Assembly (NCBI RefSeq): GCF_947507565.1
Contig: NC_089175.1
Span: forward strand, 4,701,733-4,765,732
DNA length: 64,000 nucleotides
Origin: Oscarella lobularis
Lineage: Eukaryota; Porifera; Homoscleromorpha; Homosclerophorida; Oscarellidae
Direction: 5' to 3'
Shown here: in pieces, positions 46,582 through 58,644 of the stretch
Position numbering within the stretch: the first letter of the stretch is position 1
Layout: each line of letters starts with the position of its first letter
Notes under the pieces: model-generated
Told to the model about the DNA's origin: nothing
Database searches by the model: none
Seen by the model: only the letters and a program-made list of their open reading frames with translations
Program-made: the position numbers and the translations under genes

Positions 46582-48456
46582 GATAGGGGAGGGGTCCTCA
46601 ATTATGGACAGTCCCGGAAGGTCCCGTGTTTGTTCGAGCACTACGGTATCAGTACCCCACCGTTCGAGCTCCCCCATACCTCATCTTAGAGCTAAAGGAA
46701 AGAAGATTCTGTGGTAGGAGTTTCGGGTGCCTGCGACTGCGCATTTGCATGCTGACGCACAAAGTTTACCTAACCTCGGCGGTTTTTACACGAATGACGC
46801 GGGCGCTAATGATGGACACCCCCGTATCTTCGCCGCACTTCAACGTATCCATGCATGCTATATATCAAACGAAAGCTCAGAGATTCCTCTTTCACATGAT
46901 TCGCGCGGTAACAATTTTTATAAACAATTCGGGTAGAAAACCGCGTTTTCGTAAAGCCGTGAAATATTCTATTACGATCTACTTCTTTTGAAGCAACCTT
47001 TTGTCAAATCTATTATACATGCTAGAAATGTCTTTTCATCATACTAAGAATGTCTTTCCTTAAAATTCGTTGTCAAATTCAATGCCACTATGCTTGCCTG
47101 TATGCTGATTCGCAAGGCCGTAGCTCAAATCCCACTTTAATCTACTTAGAAACACTGCAGACCTAATTTGGCACTAAATTTATTACGGCTGTTCTTCACA
47201 ATTTGCAACGCGGAGTGGAACAAAGGAAGCTCACTCGCATATCCGGAGCATAGCCAAAACTCTTTCTTCTTTGGCAAAGTATGGTGCTACAACAGTGTCA
47301 AAAATGATGGATTAGTGATACTGAACAGTAAAAAGNNNNNNNNNNNNNNNNNNNNNNNNNNNNNNNNNNNNNNNNNNNNNNNNNNNNNNNNNNNNNNNNN
47401 NNNNNNNNNNNNNNNNNNNNNNNNNNNNNNNNNNNNNNNNNNNNNNNNNNNNNNNNNNNNNNNNNNNNNNNNNNNNNNNNNNNNNNNNNNNNNNNNNNNN
47501 NNNNNNNNNNNNNNNNNNNNNNNNNNNNNNNNNNNAGCCAAAACTCTTTCTTCTTTGGCAAAGTATGGTGCTACAACAGTGTCAAAAATGATGGATTAGT
47601 GATACTGAACAGTAAAAAGTGAATACTCAATACTGAATAATAATCCTGAAAAGTGAATAGTGAATACTCAATTGTGAATGACTGTTTACTGTTCACTTTT
47701 CGGTATTCCAAATTTACTACACTAATCTATTGATTTTTGACACTGTTGTAGCACCATACTTTGCCAAAGAAGAAAGAGTTTTGGCTATGCTCCGGATATG
47801 CGAGTGAGCTTCCTTTGTTCCACTCCGCGTTGCAAATTGTGAAGAACAGCCGTAATAAATTTAGTGCCAAATTAGGTCTGCAGTGTTTCTAAGTAGATTA
47901 AAGTGGGATTTGAGCTACGGCCTTGCGAATCAGCATACAGGCAAGCATAGTGGCATTGAATTTGACAACGAATTTTAAGGAAAGACATTCTTAGTATGAT
48001 GAAAAGACATTTCTAGCATGTATAATAGATTTGACAAAAGGTTGCTTCAAAAGAAGTAGATCGTAATAGAATATTTCACGGCTTTACGAAAACGCGGTTT
48101 TCTACCCGAATTGTTTATAAAAATTGTTACCGCGCGAATCATGTGAAAGAGGAATCTCTGAGCTTTCGTTTGATATATAGCATGCATGGATACGTTGAAG
48201 TGCGGCGAAGATACGGGGGTGTCCATCATTAGCGCCCGCGTCATTCGTGTAAAAACCGCCGAGGTTAGGTAAACTTTGTGCGTCAGCATGCAAATGCGCA
48301 GTCGCAGGCACCCGAAACTCCTACCACAGAATCTTCTTTCCTTTAGCTCTAAGATGAGGTATGGGGGAGCTCGAACGGTGGGGTACTGATACCGTAGTGC
48401 TCGAACAAACACGGGACCTTCCGGGACTGTCCATAATTGAAGACCCCTCCCCTATC
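46582..48456. repeat. Large inverted repeat, 725-bp arms, with assembly gap
   Basis: Arms 46582..47306 and 47732..48456 are nearly identical in inverted orientation; a 121-codon open frame translates identically from both. The outer ends read GATAGGGGAGGGGTC. The centre is AT-rich with ACTGTTCACTTTT-type short units. A 200-N gap at 47336..47535 lies just inside the left arm. No transposase or clear target-site duplication is visible. It may be a foldback-type or MITE-like DNA element. The translated 121-codon frame matches nothing I recognise and is probably not a gene. Confidence 0.85.
47336..47535. other. 200-N assembly gap with overlapping contig ends
   Basis: The 84 bases before the gap (47252..47335) are identical to the 84 bases after it (47536..47619). 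The contig ends therefore overlap and the gap is probably artefactual, or a tandem copy was not resolved. Confidence 0.9.
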
Positions 48457-49974
48457 AGTTGATGATGTCCTCGTCCACTTTCCGAGACGTTGAAGAGCTA
48501 AACTAGGCGATAAGCGGGCGCGAATCGCAGGAAACATGTCGAATGATCGTCTGCTACCGGCGAGAAGGGGTGACGTCTTCCTCATTTCGATACAGGAGTT
48601 GTCGCTGCAAGTCTACGACATAGACGTAGGAAAAGGGAATGCCTCTGACGAGGTTCCGTTTTCTACCCTCAAAGGGAGCTGAAATCTGCTGACAAATGTG
48701 GTCAAGTACCTTCATAAGCTACTGTAAATTCTAGGAATTTTTTGAACGCATCAAACCACGGATCAATCCGTGATCAAACTGGCTACGATTACGAACGAAC
48801 GAATAGCATCAGGGTTGATAACTACATGTACTTTATGTACTCAGCCACGTTGAGACTGCAGCTCGCACTGTCAAATACCGCTAGAGCACAAGAACACACA
48901 CTCAAAAGTAACATTTGCAAGGAAGAAACGTTTCCATGTCAACAAGTTGATTGGTCCGAGCCTGTACTTGACGTTGAGCAAAGTTTGCAAAGACAGGCCA
49001 AAACAAGCAGACCTATTGCGGTTCCAATAACAAGGAGAACAAGCGCCAAAACAAAAAGTCAATAGAATGCTACGTACTACTTACATACAACTTTGAGTGG
49101 GCCCGGATGTTTTGACTTGTTGACGTACACGCCGAAATGCTTGCAAGCCTGTTCAACCGTGGTTCAATCACCTTTGCAAGAGAATGGTTTGTTTAGATAG
49201 GTTCAAGAGCGGCTCTTCTGGAAACAGAGCTATCCAGATCTTTTGTTCCGACATTTGCTTGCGTTCGAGCATAGACACGAGTTACGAGTCACTCGATCCC
49301 CTGCGTTTTGCATTCCTCGCATAACAACTGCAATTTTTCTCCCACGTGCGCCAGTCCTAAACGTATCTAACGCGTGATCCAATACTCTATAGAGGAATAA
49401 TTTTACCCGAGTTGGCATGTACAATAGACCATATTATACTGTACATCGTCGCTGTATCATGAAAGATAACGTAAATTGCACTACAGTATTTAGCAAAATG
49501 GAATATTGACACACCAAACTTACTCTCATTTGAAATTCCGATTAAAAAAAAACTATTTCCTACCCAAAATGCTTAACACAAAAAAACGACAGGTCACTCC
49601 TCTTGGAATGAACTTTCCACAACTAAAGACTTAGTTGAAAAACCAGGCAGCAGCAAGCCAAGAATATGATCACTGACTAGAAATAATTGGAGCTATAGCA
49701 GTAATTTAATTGACCGAATTTCTCTAACCTTCTTCCTGTGAAAGTGAAGAATAGGTCTACTCGGCTACAGTGATCAGAAGTTGTGCAAGTGAGAGACAAG
49801 ATTGAATCAGATTTCCTCCGAAAAGGCTTTTCAACGTTGTCCTAACTAGCGTTTGTTTGAGCCCCTGTTGAACTATGGCGAAACATGGCTTAAAGATCTA
49901 TGATTGAACGGTTGAACTACTGTAGTAGGCTATTGCATAGGAGCATAGGCAAACAACAAAAGAAGCAGAAGTCC
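48457..49974. other. Intergenic with TM2 relic and receptor flank
   Basis: Bases about 48880-49066 resemble the 3' end of the TM genes (43370-43610). From 49080 on, sequence is homologous to 16640-17620, the flank downstream of IGR5. No complete gene is supported. Confidence 0.55.
48885..49066 (-). pseudogene. Fragment of the TM1/TM2 gene 3' end
   Basis: It contains CCAATAACAAGGAGAACAAG, CGCCAAAACAAAAAGTCAAT and nearby stretches matching TM2 near 43555-43600, which encode its last membrane helix and Cys-rich end, plus the shared 3' flank. The rest of the gene is absent. Confidence 0.6.
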
Positions 49975-52664
49975 CTACGATGTTTTCGCTTGAACTCGAG
50001 CATAAGCTGGCGAATCAACGAGATATGTCTCGTCTCTTGCCTGTGGAAGGATACCGTATGCTCTCGAGTCTTGCATAGGTGCCTCAGGCTGCTTCACAGC
50101 GTTCAGTTCCACTTCTTCATACAAAGGTCCAGTTGCTGGTAACCCTGTGACACAAATGACTCTTCTCCTAGAAATCACTGCACATGTGTCTAACTAACGT
50201 TTGCCTGTGTGATCACAGTCCTTCGGCTTTTTATTCTTCTGTCTTGTCACTTGACCTTGTGCATAATAACTATAGATTATTATTCCCTACACGACTGCTT
50301 TTCCCGTACCTCTTTTGAATCTTCGGTAGAGAAAAACTGTTAGAGCAACAACAAGGCAGGACGCCAAGACGGCGGTGGTCACAGAAATCGCTACAGTTTT
50401 GATTTCATCTGCCGAATTTGACTCTGAACAAATCAAATGAACAAAAGGTTGCTAGAAGCAAGCAAGCCTTTTGAATTCCTACCTCTACGAAGAGTTATTT
50501 CAATAGTAGCGTATTTGCTGCTTACTCCATTGTCTGTAATTGCCTTGATCATGATGCAATGTTGATCCATTTCCACACCTGTAATATTCACCCAAAACAT
50601 CTGTCTAGTGAGTGGAACAAAGTCGGTTTTCAGTGGCTTTTCCGCGCAGGACTTGGACACAAATTCCGTTGCATTTCCACACCTATCTTCCACAAACAAC
50701 TGAACTGCATAACCGCCTTTTAGAGCGACTAGTGAACGACTCAGACTTTGAATTGGTGCCAACAAATCTACTCAAACCCATATTTCTACCAAAAACGTTG
50801 GAGTTGTCATTATGCATACTCACCACATGTAGTCAAACATTCGCCATTTTGAGTCTGTCCAAACAGACTCGTTCCAACACTGTTTTCTCCTGCTACTTCT
50901 ACTCTGTATTTCGACTGTTTGCTTAGCTCTGCCAGTTGTATGCTGCCTTCTGTTTGCAAAATTTTCTCTGTCTGTGTGAGATTTGTCCAGCTATTTATAC
51001 TACCAACGATTTGATATCTTATTAGGTAGCGTTTAACTGCGCTGCCGCCATTAGACGTTGTCCAATTCACGGTAAGAGACGTTTCGTGTCTTGAAACGCA
51101 GCTGGTAATGTTTGGCTTGCTTGGAACTACTCAGAAAGGACCTGAGATGTATTTTCAAATTACTTCAGCTAACCTGTTGATTCTGTTGTAATTATTTGTG
51201 GGGATCCAGTTGGAGTTTGACCTACTTCATTCATAGCAAAGAGTTCACAATAATACGTCGTATTTGGAAGCAAGCCTTCTAACGTGTCTGAGGAACGGAA
51301 AGAGGTTAGCACGTCTTGCGACTTAGCAGAAGCGGAACACTGATTTTGACCAACGTCATTTGCGCTCTCTCCACAGCAAAGTGTAATTCTTGTTATGTCA
51401 GCGTTACCGTCCATGCCAACCGTCCAGTTATAGGTCACTGAATTGTGAGTGATTTTCTGAATGAAAAACTGCACCCTACTCGGCAAACCTACAATACAGG
51501 AGCTAAAGACCAAGAGCAAAGACAACGAGCTTTGTCCCTTACTGAGAACAGTCAAATCAAAGGTTTCTTGTACAATCCCTGACACGTGGACCACTCTTAC
51601 TACGTATGTTCCTGCGTCAAAAACATTTGCTTTGAAATCATAGTCTAATGTTTTCCTATTAGCCTCAAACTTCTTCACCACGCCATGGAGAATTATTGAG
51701 ATGTTGCGTGGAGCTGGGTTGGAGTCTACTTGTACAAATACGCTAACGTTATTATTTTCAACTACTCGATGAGAAGTTGGATTGACTGAAATCTTGAGAA
51801 GGTCCAAATCTGCAAAAAAATATTTTCTGAGGTGCGCACTGCATTTGTAACTCACATTTGACAATCACATTTATAACAGTTGATACAAGTCCAAACACGT
51901 TTCTGAAAATACATAGATATGTTCCGTTGTCCTCTTTCCGCCCATCAAGATCCAAAAAGGTTGTTAGTTCAAGTTTTGCAGCGTCTGCTAACTCTCTTGT
52001 TTTATTTTTGGATATTTGTTGCGCTGGTTTACTATTCCCGCTTTGAAACTCCCACGCTGCACTAACAGGAGGTCTGATTATTGAAGTGACACAAAACAAC
52101 GAATCGCTTTCTCCCAAAAATAGCTCCGTCAAACTCGGTGAATGACTCAATATTGTTGTCGGCTCCTCTACAACATATAGTTGACTTTTGAACTCTAAAG
52201 AATCTATGCACTCACCTCCAACCTGAAAACGAAATTCACCTGTTGAATTTACCTTTAAAGTCGTAACATCTTGAGCATGACATCGAAAGGATCCGCGGTC
52301 ACGACTGGTCAAAGTGTCGAATGCCTTTACATCGTCATTTCTGACGTAAAGAACAATTTTTTTCTCTGAGACTCGTGTAATGTTGAGGTCTCCGTTCCCG
52401 GGTTCGTATATCATACCATCAGCAGAACGAAAACTGATCTTTGCTGCACTCTGCATAGAGCATGTCACAACCAAATCTCCTGCTCCTCTAGGTGGAGTGT
52501 AAATTACTCCCATCAACGCCGGATTTTCAACGAATGTGAGTGCAGCTAAAAATCACCGGAAATCAGTTCACTTCTCACTTCCAAGTGATCTGACTCAACC
52601 TACATCCTAGCTGCTTTGTTACATAAACGATGAAAAAGAGAAGATGAGCACATGAATGCTGCAT
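49975..52664 (-). CDS. IGR7: 3xIg-2xFN3 receptor with four-tyrosine tail, intact
   Basis: Exons are 52604..52664, 52216..52545, 51856..52167, 51543..51809, 51174..51488, 50824..51126, 50483..50767, 50310..50423 and 49975..50144 (2157 bases, 718 residues). The order is signal peptide (MQHSCVHLLFFIVYV type), Ig1 (VVTCSM/SFRCHA), Ig2 (SLFCVT/TYLCIF), an Ig3-like domain, two FN3 domains, a beta-sandwich with DRCGNATEFVSKSC, a membrane helix (VAISVTTAVLASCLVVALTV) and a short tail. The tail has tyrosines in LYDEV, AYGIL, TYLVD and AYARV contexts, that is three YxxPhi motifs spaced 14-17 residues apart. These could bind SH2 or adaptor proteins but do not match ITAM spacing. All splice donors are GT. 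It is the functional reference copy for IGR5 and IGR6. Confidence 0.88.
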
Positions 52665-53698
52665 CCAGAATTCGCCAAACCCGGATTTTCCTAGCTGTGA
52701 GGCTGATCGAATGCGCATGCGGCAGAAACTCTCGCTGTTCTCAACGTCTGCCTGCTACAAAATTCGTGTAAGTAAAGAACAGCAGATGCCATACCTACTA
52801 ATCGATAGGACTCAGGGTCAGATGGAACGTGTAGAAATTTTCCCAGCGTCATTTTTTAATTCTGTTGTAGAAAAGTTGGATGCCAACACCACAAATACCC
52901 AGTTTACTGAGCCTCTCTTCAGAGGTATAGTTAACTGTCTTGGTTTTACAACTGGCTTTAATAAACCGTATTACTCTCCAAGACAGCTAGCAAACAGCTA
53001 TTGATTTGTACACCGTACGTACTTCTATAATTGGATCAACTCAGTGGTCTTGCAGGAACCTTCGTGCTTACGTGTGAAGGAAAAGAAAAGAAAGTTCAGT
53101 CAAGGAGAATCGGATTATTGAAGGTGATCCCGTCGGCACGTTTCTCGGATATAGACGCTGAGCGCGTATTTAGAACGCACTGCAACCTAGCTAGAGGCAC
53201 TATGCGTCTCTAAAAAGCATATTTAGATTCTCTGTAGTCATCAGTGACAGCAGAGCTGTCCGACGGCTACGTAACTGTACTTTATTCCTCTTGGGGCTCC
53301 CATCGCTCCTTTTCATGCGTTCTGGAAGACGTTAGATCAGCGTAAAGTTCAGATGATAGTGGAAAGTCGAAATTTAGCCTTTGGAGGCCTTCAAAGAAGT
53401 CTAACACAGGGGGCCCGGATGTTTTTTAACTCTGGTGTCTGGGGTCGGTGTCTGATAGCCATGGTGTGGTGTGACCTGGTGTGACCGGTGTGACCACGGT
53501 CATGGTGTGGTGTGACGTAGTACACTCAAAGATGCTAGAGAAATGCACTCGGCGGTGTACGTGCTTGGCAGAAAAAATCTGAACCTATCAGAAATCCTCT
53601 AAAACGTTTAATATAAAAATAACTGTATACACAGTCTAGTACCTATATGCCACCTAGTAGATAAATACTTGCATGTCGTTGTAAAATAAACGCTTCAA
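52665..53698. other. Intergenic between IGR7 start and S3 stop
   Basis: It is the counterpart of 20335-21392, with the receptor promoter, unit flank and a GGTGTGACC minisatellite near 53455-53520. No gene is supported. Confidence 0.6.
52712..52723. promoter_or_regulatory. NRF1-like motif upstream of IGR7
   Basis: TGCGCATGCGGC, 48 bases before the start codon, at the same position as in IGR5. Confidence 0.55.
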
Positions 53699-56600
53699 CT
53701 ACAAAAGTACCACTCCATGTGCAGTGGGACCGCGAAAGTGAAAACTGAGAACAAACGTAACCTGTTGATCGGTCTGGAAGTCGCGACCTGGTTCGCCCAT
53801 CCTTCCAGCGTATATTTCGACGCCGGGTCCTTGGACGAGTTCAATAAAAACGTACGTTTTCTTGCGAGCTCCTGACCTAACTTTAATTCGACCCTTTAAC
53901 TCTTTGAGCTGTCCACGGCTTTCTTTTTGCCAAAACCCTTCGAGCTGGCTTTCGTCGCTGGGCAGTTTGAGAGCACGCCGATAGACGAGAGCGGAAAGTC
54001 CAGTGCCTTTACCCAAATAGAAATACGGCTTCAAGCGGTTGGTGTTATTTTGAGACAAGTCGCGACATTTGTTCACCGCTTCGAAGTACTTCGTGCCAAA
54101 GTTCAATGCATCATCGTCCAATATTTTAAGAAAATAAAACATATATAGATGAAACCACGTAAAGGGATCGGGATCGTATGAATCGCGTTTATGCTGCTGC
54201 CAAATGCTCGCAAGATGAATGCAGCGATCAAGCGTGATAAAATTATTGGCGGAATCTGACTTGAGATGGCTGCCTACTTTAAAGAGCATAGGTATAAAGT
54301 AGACTTCTTTGTGCTGGTCGACCAGTTCCAAAAGGAGTTTTATCAGAAAGCGAAGCTGAGCGGCGGGTAATTTCTCCAACTTAAAATCAGGGTGATTCAT
54401 TATCAATTGGATGTGGCATCGCTTCCATTCTTTTTCATTGCTGATCTCCGAGCGCCCTGACTGCAAACCGCGCTGACGTGACATCAGCTCTTGACATTGC
54501 TTTACTATCGATTCCGACGAAGCTAAAGACGTGGATGCCGAGACATTTTTTCTCCGCGTTGATCCTGCTGATTCCATAAAGCAGAGCTTAGCTTTGCACT
54601 CGTTTATCAAAGAGACGGTGTGCTCAGTGTCCATCAGCGACTGCGTCGCCGTAATTCTCTGCACGATTTGAATCAAGTAGAAGCATTGGCTCAGACAGCC
54701 CTTGAAGCAAGGGGGGCTACTAGTCGTCAGATATTGAAGAAGAAAGGCGGCTTCGCCATTGCACTTATTCTTCAACATCCAATCAATACAGTGCATGTAC
54801 ACCTGAACCATTCCTACGAAAGGATTAGGCCAAGATGGCGGAGATGTGACGGCGTTTCCGTACGCCTTCAAAGCCAGAGAAGCCATCTCTTCTAAACGCC
54901 CAACCGAATCGATTTCGCCGCTGCGAATGGCTCGTTGCAGCTGAAAACGATGAACTAGTCCTCGAGCGTCCCAAAGCTGCATGCGCTCTCCTCCTGTCTT
55001 GCAGACTTCAAATCCCTTTGCAATCGTTTCGAGCGCCTTTCCGTATTGAGGCGGGTCGTAGTTCAAGCTATAAATGTAAAATCGCGATAGGTGAGAGTAG
55101 AATCGGTACATGCGAAAGAAAGATGCGGCTCTGCTTAGAAGAGCTCCCACCTCGTCGTAATCGCTAACAGTACGCTTGAGCGTCTCCACCAATACCGAAA
55201 ACTTCAGAGAGCTATCTCCGTCCTTGTTGTGTAGAAATAGATCTTCAAAGAGATCGACGTAATCTGGCTCGACTAGTTCTCTTTCCAAAAGATCCAAGAG
55301 TTCCTTGATATACCGCGGCAGCAGTGTCAACGTGTTTCCGCCGTCTTTACCGCCTAAAAGACGGCGGAGTACGGTGTCCGCAACGAGAACATGATGCAAA
55401 TCATACGAAAATCCGGCTTCTCGTTTATTTTGAACTAATAGACTCTTGATGCTTTCACTCAGCATGCGGTAAATTTCGTCGTATGTCGGCGATCGTAAGC
55501 CATATAGTGAGTTCTGCTGCCAGCCCGGAGGACCGTGGCTTTCGTTGCCTCTCCTGAGAAAGAGGATATAGACGAGAGCCGGGGGAACAGAACGTCCAGC
55601 AAATCTCTGCATCAGGGCAACGAAACGGATTATCTGTCTGTCAGATTCGCTGAAGGTTTCAATCGAGCTCGATACTATCTTTTCCAGACGAGGCTTAAAT
55701 TCTTCTAAGAATGCCCAGAGAGGGAAATGGAACGTACGAGAGAGCCCCTTGACCGTATTAGATAGAAGATGGCTGTACTTCTGCTCAAATTTCTTCCTGT
55801 CCTCAGGCGAGAGTTTAACGTCCACTTTACCACTCAAAGGAGACGCCGTCTTTGAGAAGTCATTTCCTCGAAGACAGTGAAGAATCACCGCTTTCTTTTT
55901 CCCGCGACTCATCAGCATCTCCGCTATCCGACGCGAGGATCCCTGACGACGAAAGAAGCCGCTTTCTCCGTCGATGAGAATCAGCGGAGCCGCCGACGTT
56001 ATCTCCTCAATCGTGGAGATGCGAATGCTTATGTCGCTGAAGCACCTCTCCTCCTCGTCGCTGCTTAGAATTCGGCCGGCGACGCCCTCTCTCACGATAG
56101 CACACGGATAGGTCCGATGAAGTTCCCAAAGAATTCGTCTCGCGATTGTCGAGCCGCCCGTGCCGGGTTTGTGAAGAAGTTCGATGACAGTGGGTGTAGC
56201 TGTGGAAACGGCCTGTCGTTCGAGTTGCTTTTGAATATCGCTTCGTAGCGAGTCCACGAGCGTGCGACGAGCGTCGTGGTCATACCTCAAGCTCAGGAGA
56301 GATATCTGTTGTCCGGATAAGAACGCTTCCTGATGATGTCGAAGTACTTCGTCCATCTCCTCTTCCGAAAGATCCTCGTCAACGTTCTCTAGTTCACACT
56401 GTTCATACAATGGATGGAGGCACTCTCGAAGATAAAGGTACTCCTGTTCCTTCAGTGATACTTTAGCGTCTTTCACTGCGCTAGGCAATAGGTAAGATCT
56501 GGACTGAGCGCAGCCGAGACAAGTGACAAGCCCCAGGCAGAGAAGATTTGAAGGAATGCGACACACCGTAAGATCAATACTGAGATCGTCCTCTACAATA

Positions 56601-57735
56601 GGCATGTCTGCCTCTTCCGTGTTAATCAGAACATGCTTAGCGGTGAACTTGTTGGCGCTAAGCCCTTCGTCGAGCCTCTGAACTAGCGTTTTGATCATGA
56701 GAGCGTCGGCTCCCTTGAAGGGCATGATGACAGTTGCAACTGGCTTCTGCTTATCGAGCTGCTCTATGAGCGCTTCCAAGAAGCGTCCAATCGGATTCAA
56801 CCAGCTAGCTCTCCAGGCTTTGAACTCTTTGGGCAGATTAGGTTTCGTGTCCGTCAAACGCCCATTGGCGAAGAGCCACGGAATCTTCTTCCAGTCAATC
56901 TGACCGGCCAAATCGGCATTCTTCAGATCTCGGATACGTTCTGGTATCCACATCTCAAAGAGCTGCTGCTTACCGCCGGCCACGTTGAACGCCTTGTAGA
57001 AACCTCGGTTCTCCGAGTCGGGATCGACATTTATGACAGCCTTCCAAACGATTTGACGAAAGAGAGCGACGTGACCGAGAGACGCATCGGGAACGCTGCC
57101 GCCGACGAGAATCAGCTGAATCAGATTCGCGTCGAACGATCGGCATTCGTTTTGAATGGTCTTCCAGACGTCCCACTGAGGAATGCCGGCCGCCTCTTCG
57201 ACGACCTTCTGAGCGAGGCTGGGCTGCTTCTGAAGCCTTGAGAGCAAAGCGTCGGGAAGATCGTGAACCTGTTGCGACAAGTCCACGACCGCGTCGAGCA
57301 CCTCCGCGTCTTTTGTTGAATGCAATTCTACGAAGGCGAATATAGATCGCAATGCCTCTAATCTATGAGATGCCGTGCACTACCTGGGTGGCTTGTTTGT
57401 ACACGCGATCGCGGGGAAAGTGGGGGACTTAGGGAGGGGGATGCACCCCCGAGGGTTTCTTTTCCGGTTTCGTTTTCAGTGCACTTCTTGCGCGCCTTCT
57501 TCTTCTTCTTTTTTGCTGTTTTGCGTGCTTTGATCATGCCTGTCGTTTCGTTGAAGGAGAAGTGCTTCGAAACGAAGTGCTTGAGTCCGCCGAGGCCTTC
57601 TCGTTTGAAACTTTGGCCGTCAGACTGTCGCTCGTATGCTAATGCGAGCTCCTTTAGTGTCAGTTGACCTCCTTGGCCGCAGAGAAGGACGAGTTCGTTG
57701 AGTTTGTCTCGAACGACGGCTTCTCTAGCGTCCAT
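53699..57735 (-). CDS. S3: intact SAMD9-like STAND NTPase with LOTUS/OST-HTH-like head
   Basis: Exons are 57384..57735 and 53699..57327 around a 56-base intron (3981 bases, 1326 residues from MDAREA; an upstream in-frame ATG at 57783 is an alternative start). Residues about 5-68 look like a LOTUS/OST-HTH winged helix (RDKLNELVLLCGQGGQL ... GLGGLKHFV), followed by a Lys-rich linker. From there the protein follows SAMD9/SAMD9L: the WLFANGRL region (about residue 270), a P-loop-like LLHKPGTGGSTIARRILWEL (about 500-520; no Lys in the loop, like SAMD9 as I recall it), PLILIDGES, AVILHCLRGND, helical TPR-like repeats and a C-terminal OB-like beta domain (VFIELVQGPGVEIYAGRM). The SAM and Schlafen-type domains of SAMD9 are not seen. 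SAMD9 proteins restrict viruses and block translation in mammals; a similar role here is inference. Confidence 0.88.
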
Positions 57736-57898
57736 TGTTTGTGCCGTCTCGCGCGAGCGCGCGCAACTGATCACATGAGACATACTTCACGTGCTGCAGA
57801 ATTTAATTTCTAAACCACCTTATGAATCATGCACGGTACTCAATTGACAATACAAATGCGGTCCAATAAATAAAATCTGAACATAAAAGGTCTACTAC

Positions 57899-58060
57899 AC
57901 TGCAGTCTCCACTCTAGTCCCCCATAAACGTTTCGTGTATTCTTTTACAATTTCGTCTTTACTGATGCCACTTTTATAGCAAGCGGTTATAAGTTTGCTC
58001 ACTAAAGCCTTTCTTCCCTCGCGAAGCTTCCAATCAGATATTATTTGATACACCCTTCTG
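57899..58060 (-). pseudogene. Death-domain exon fragment
   Basis: Near-copy of the Death-domain exon at 61110-61280 (shared CTGCAGTCTCCACTCTAGTC and CGCGAAGCTTCCAATCAGAT). It breaks off at about 58060 and joins receptor Ig sequence. It is part of a duplication of 57600-58060 with 60815-61280. Confidence 0.75.
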
Positions 58061-58340
58061 TGTCAGATAAATTTGCTTTGAAATCATAGTCGAATGTCTT
58101 CCTATTACGCTCAGACTTCTTCACTGCTTATTTAAATGTTGTACGAAGCTGGGTTGCAGTCTACAGATACGCTAACGTTATAATTTTCAACTACTCTATG
58201 GAAAGGTGGATTGACTGAAATCTTGAGAAGGCCGAAATCTGCAAAAAAATTATTTTCTGAAGTGCGCACTGCATTGGTAACTTACATTTGACAATCACAT
58301 TCGTTGCAGTTGATACAGATCCAAACATGTTTCTAAGGGT
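58060..58340 (-). pseudogene. Fragment of IGR-type Ig3 exon and end of Ig2 exon
   Basis: Homologous to 42120-42415 of IGR6: the Ig3 exon (DYDFKAN region, VVENYNVSV-like), the intron and the last bases of the Ig2 exon. It contains deletions and is cut at about 58340. It is not joined to other exons of a usable gene. Confidence 0.75.
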
Positions 58341-58644
58341 GCCTATACGCTATATCCAAGCTTAATAAAATAAGTGGTCTAAAAGTTGCTTTACCGAACA
58401 AACAGTCTCTGAGAGATTCATGCAGACAGTAGCCTCCTCCTTTTGTATTCTTTCACAATTACATCCTTACATATGCCAATTTCATCACAAGCTATAACAA
58501 GAGCTCTCACTGAAGCCTTCTTTCCATACTGATTCTTCCAATCGTTTACTACTCCGGAGGCTCTAACAAAATTATTCTTAGACAACTCTTGATATTCAAT
58601 AATTTTCTTATCATCCAGTTTTAAAGAAAGAAGAAGATGCTCTC

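Larger units (their letters stand above)
49700..57785. repeat. Segmental duplication copy B (IGR7 + S3)
   Basis: Partner of 17400..25450 with the same gene order, introns and flanks. Here both genes are open; in copy A the receptor has a donor mutation and the SAMD9-like gene a frameshift. Confidence 0.85.

Noticed and set aside
46626-46991. 121-codon open frame repeated in both arms of the inverted repeat
   Set aside because: Translation resembles no protein, and the two copies are identical because the arms are; treated as chance frames in a repeat.
49975-50144. ITAM in the IGR5/6/7 tail
   Set aside because: Tyrosine motifs are spaced 14-17 residues, outside the 6-12 of an ITAM, and the +3 residues include V; described only as YxxPhi motifs.
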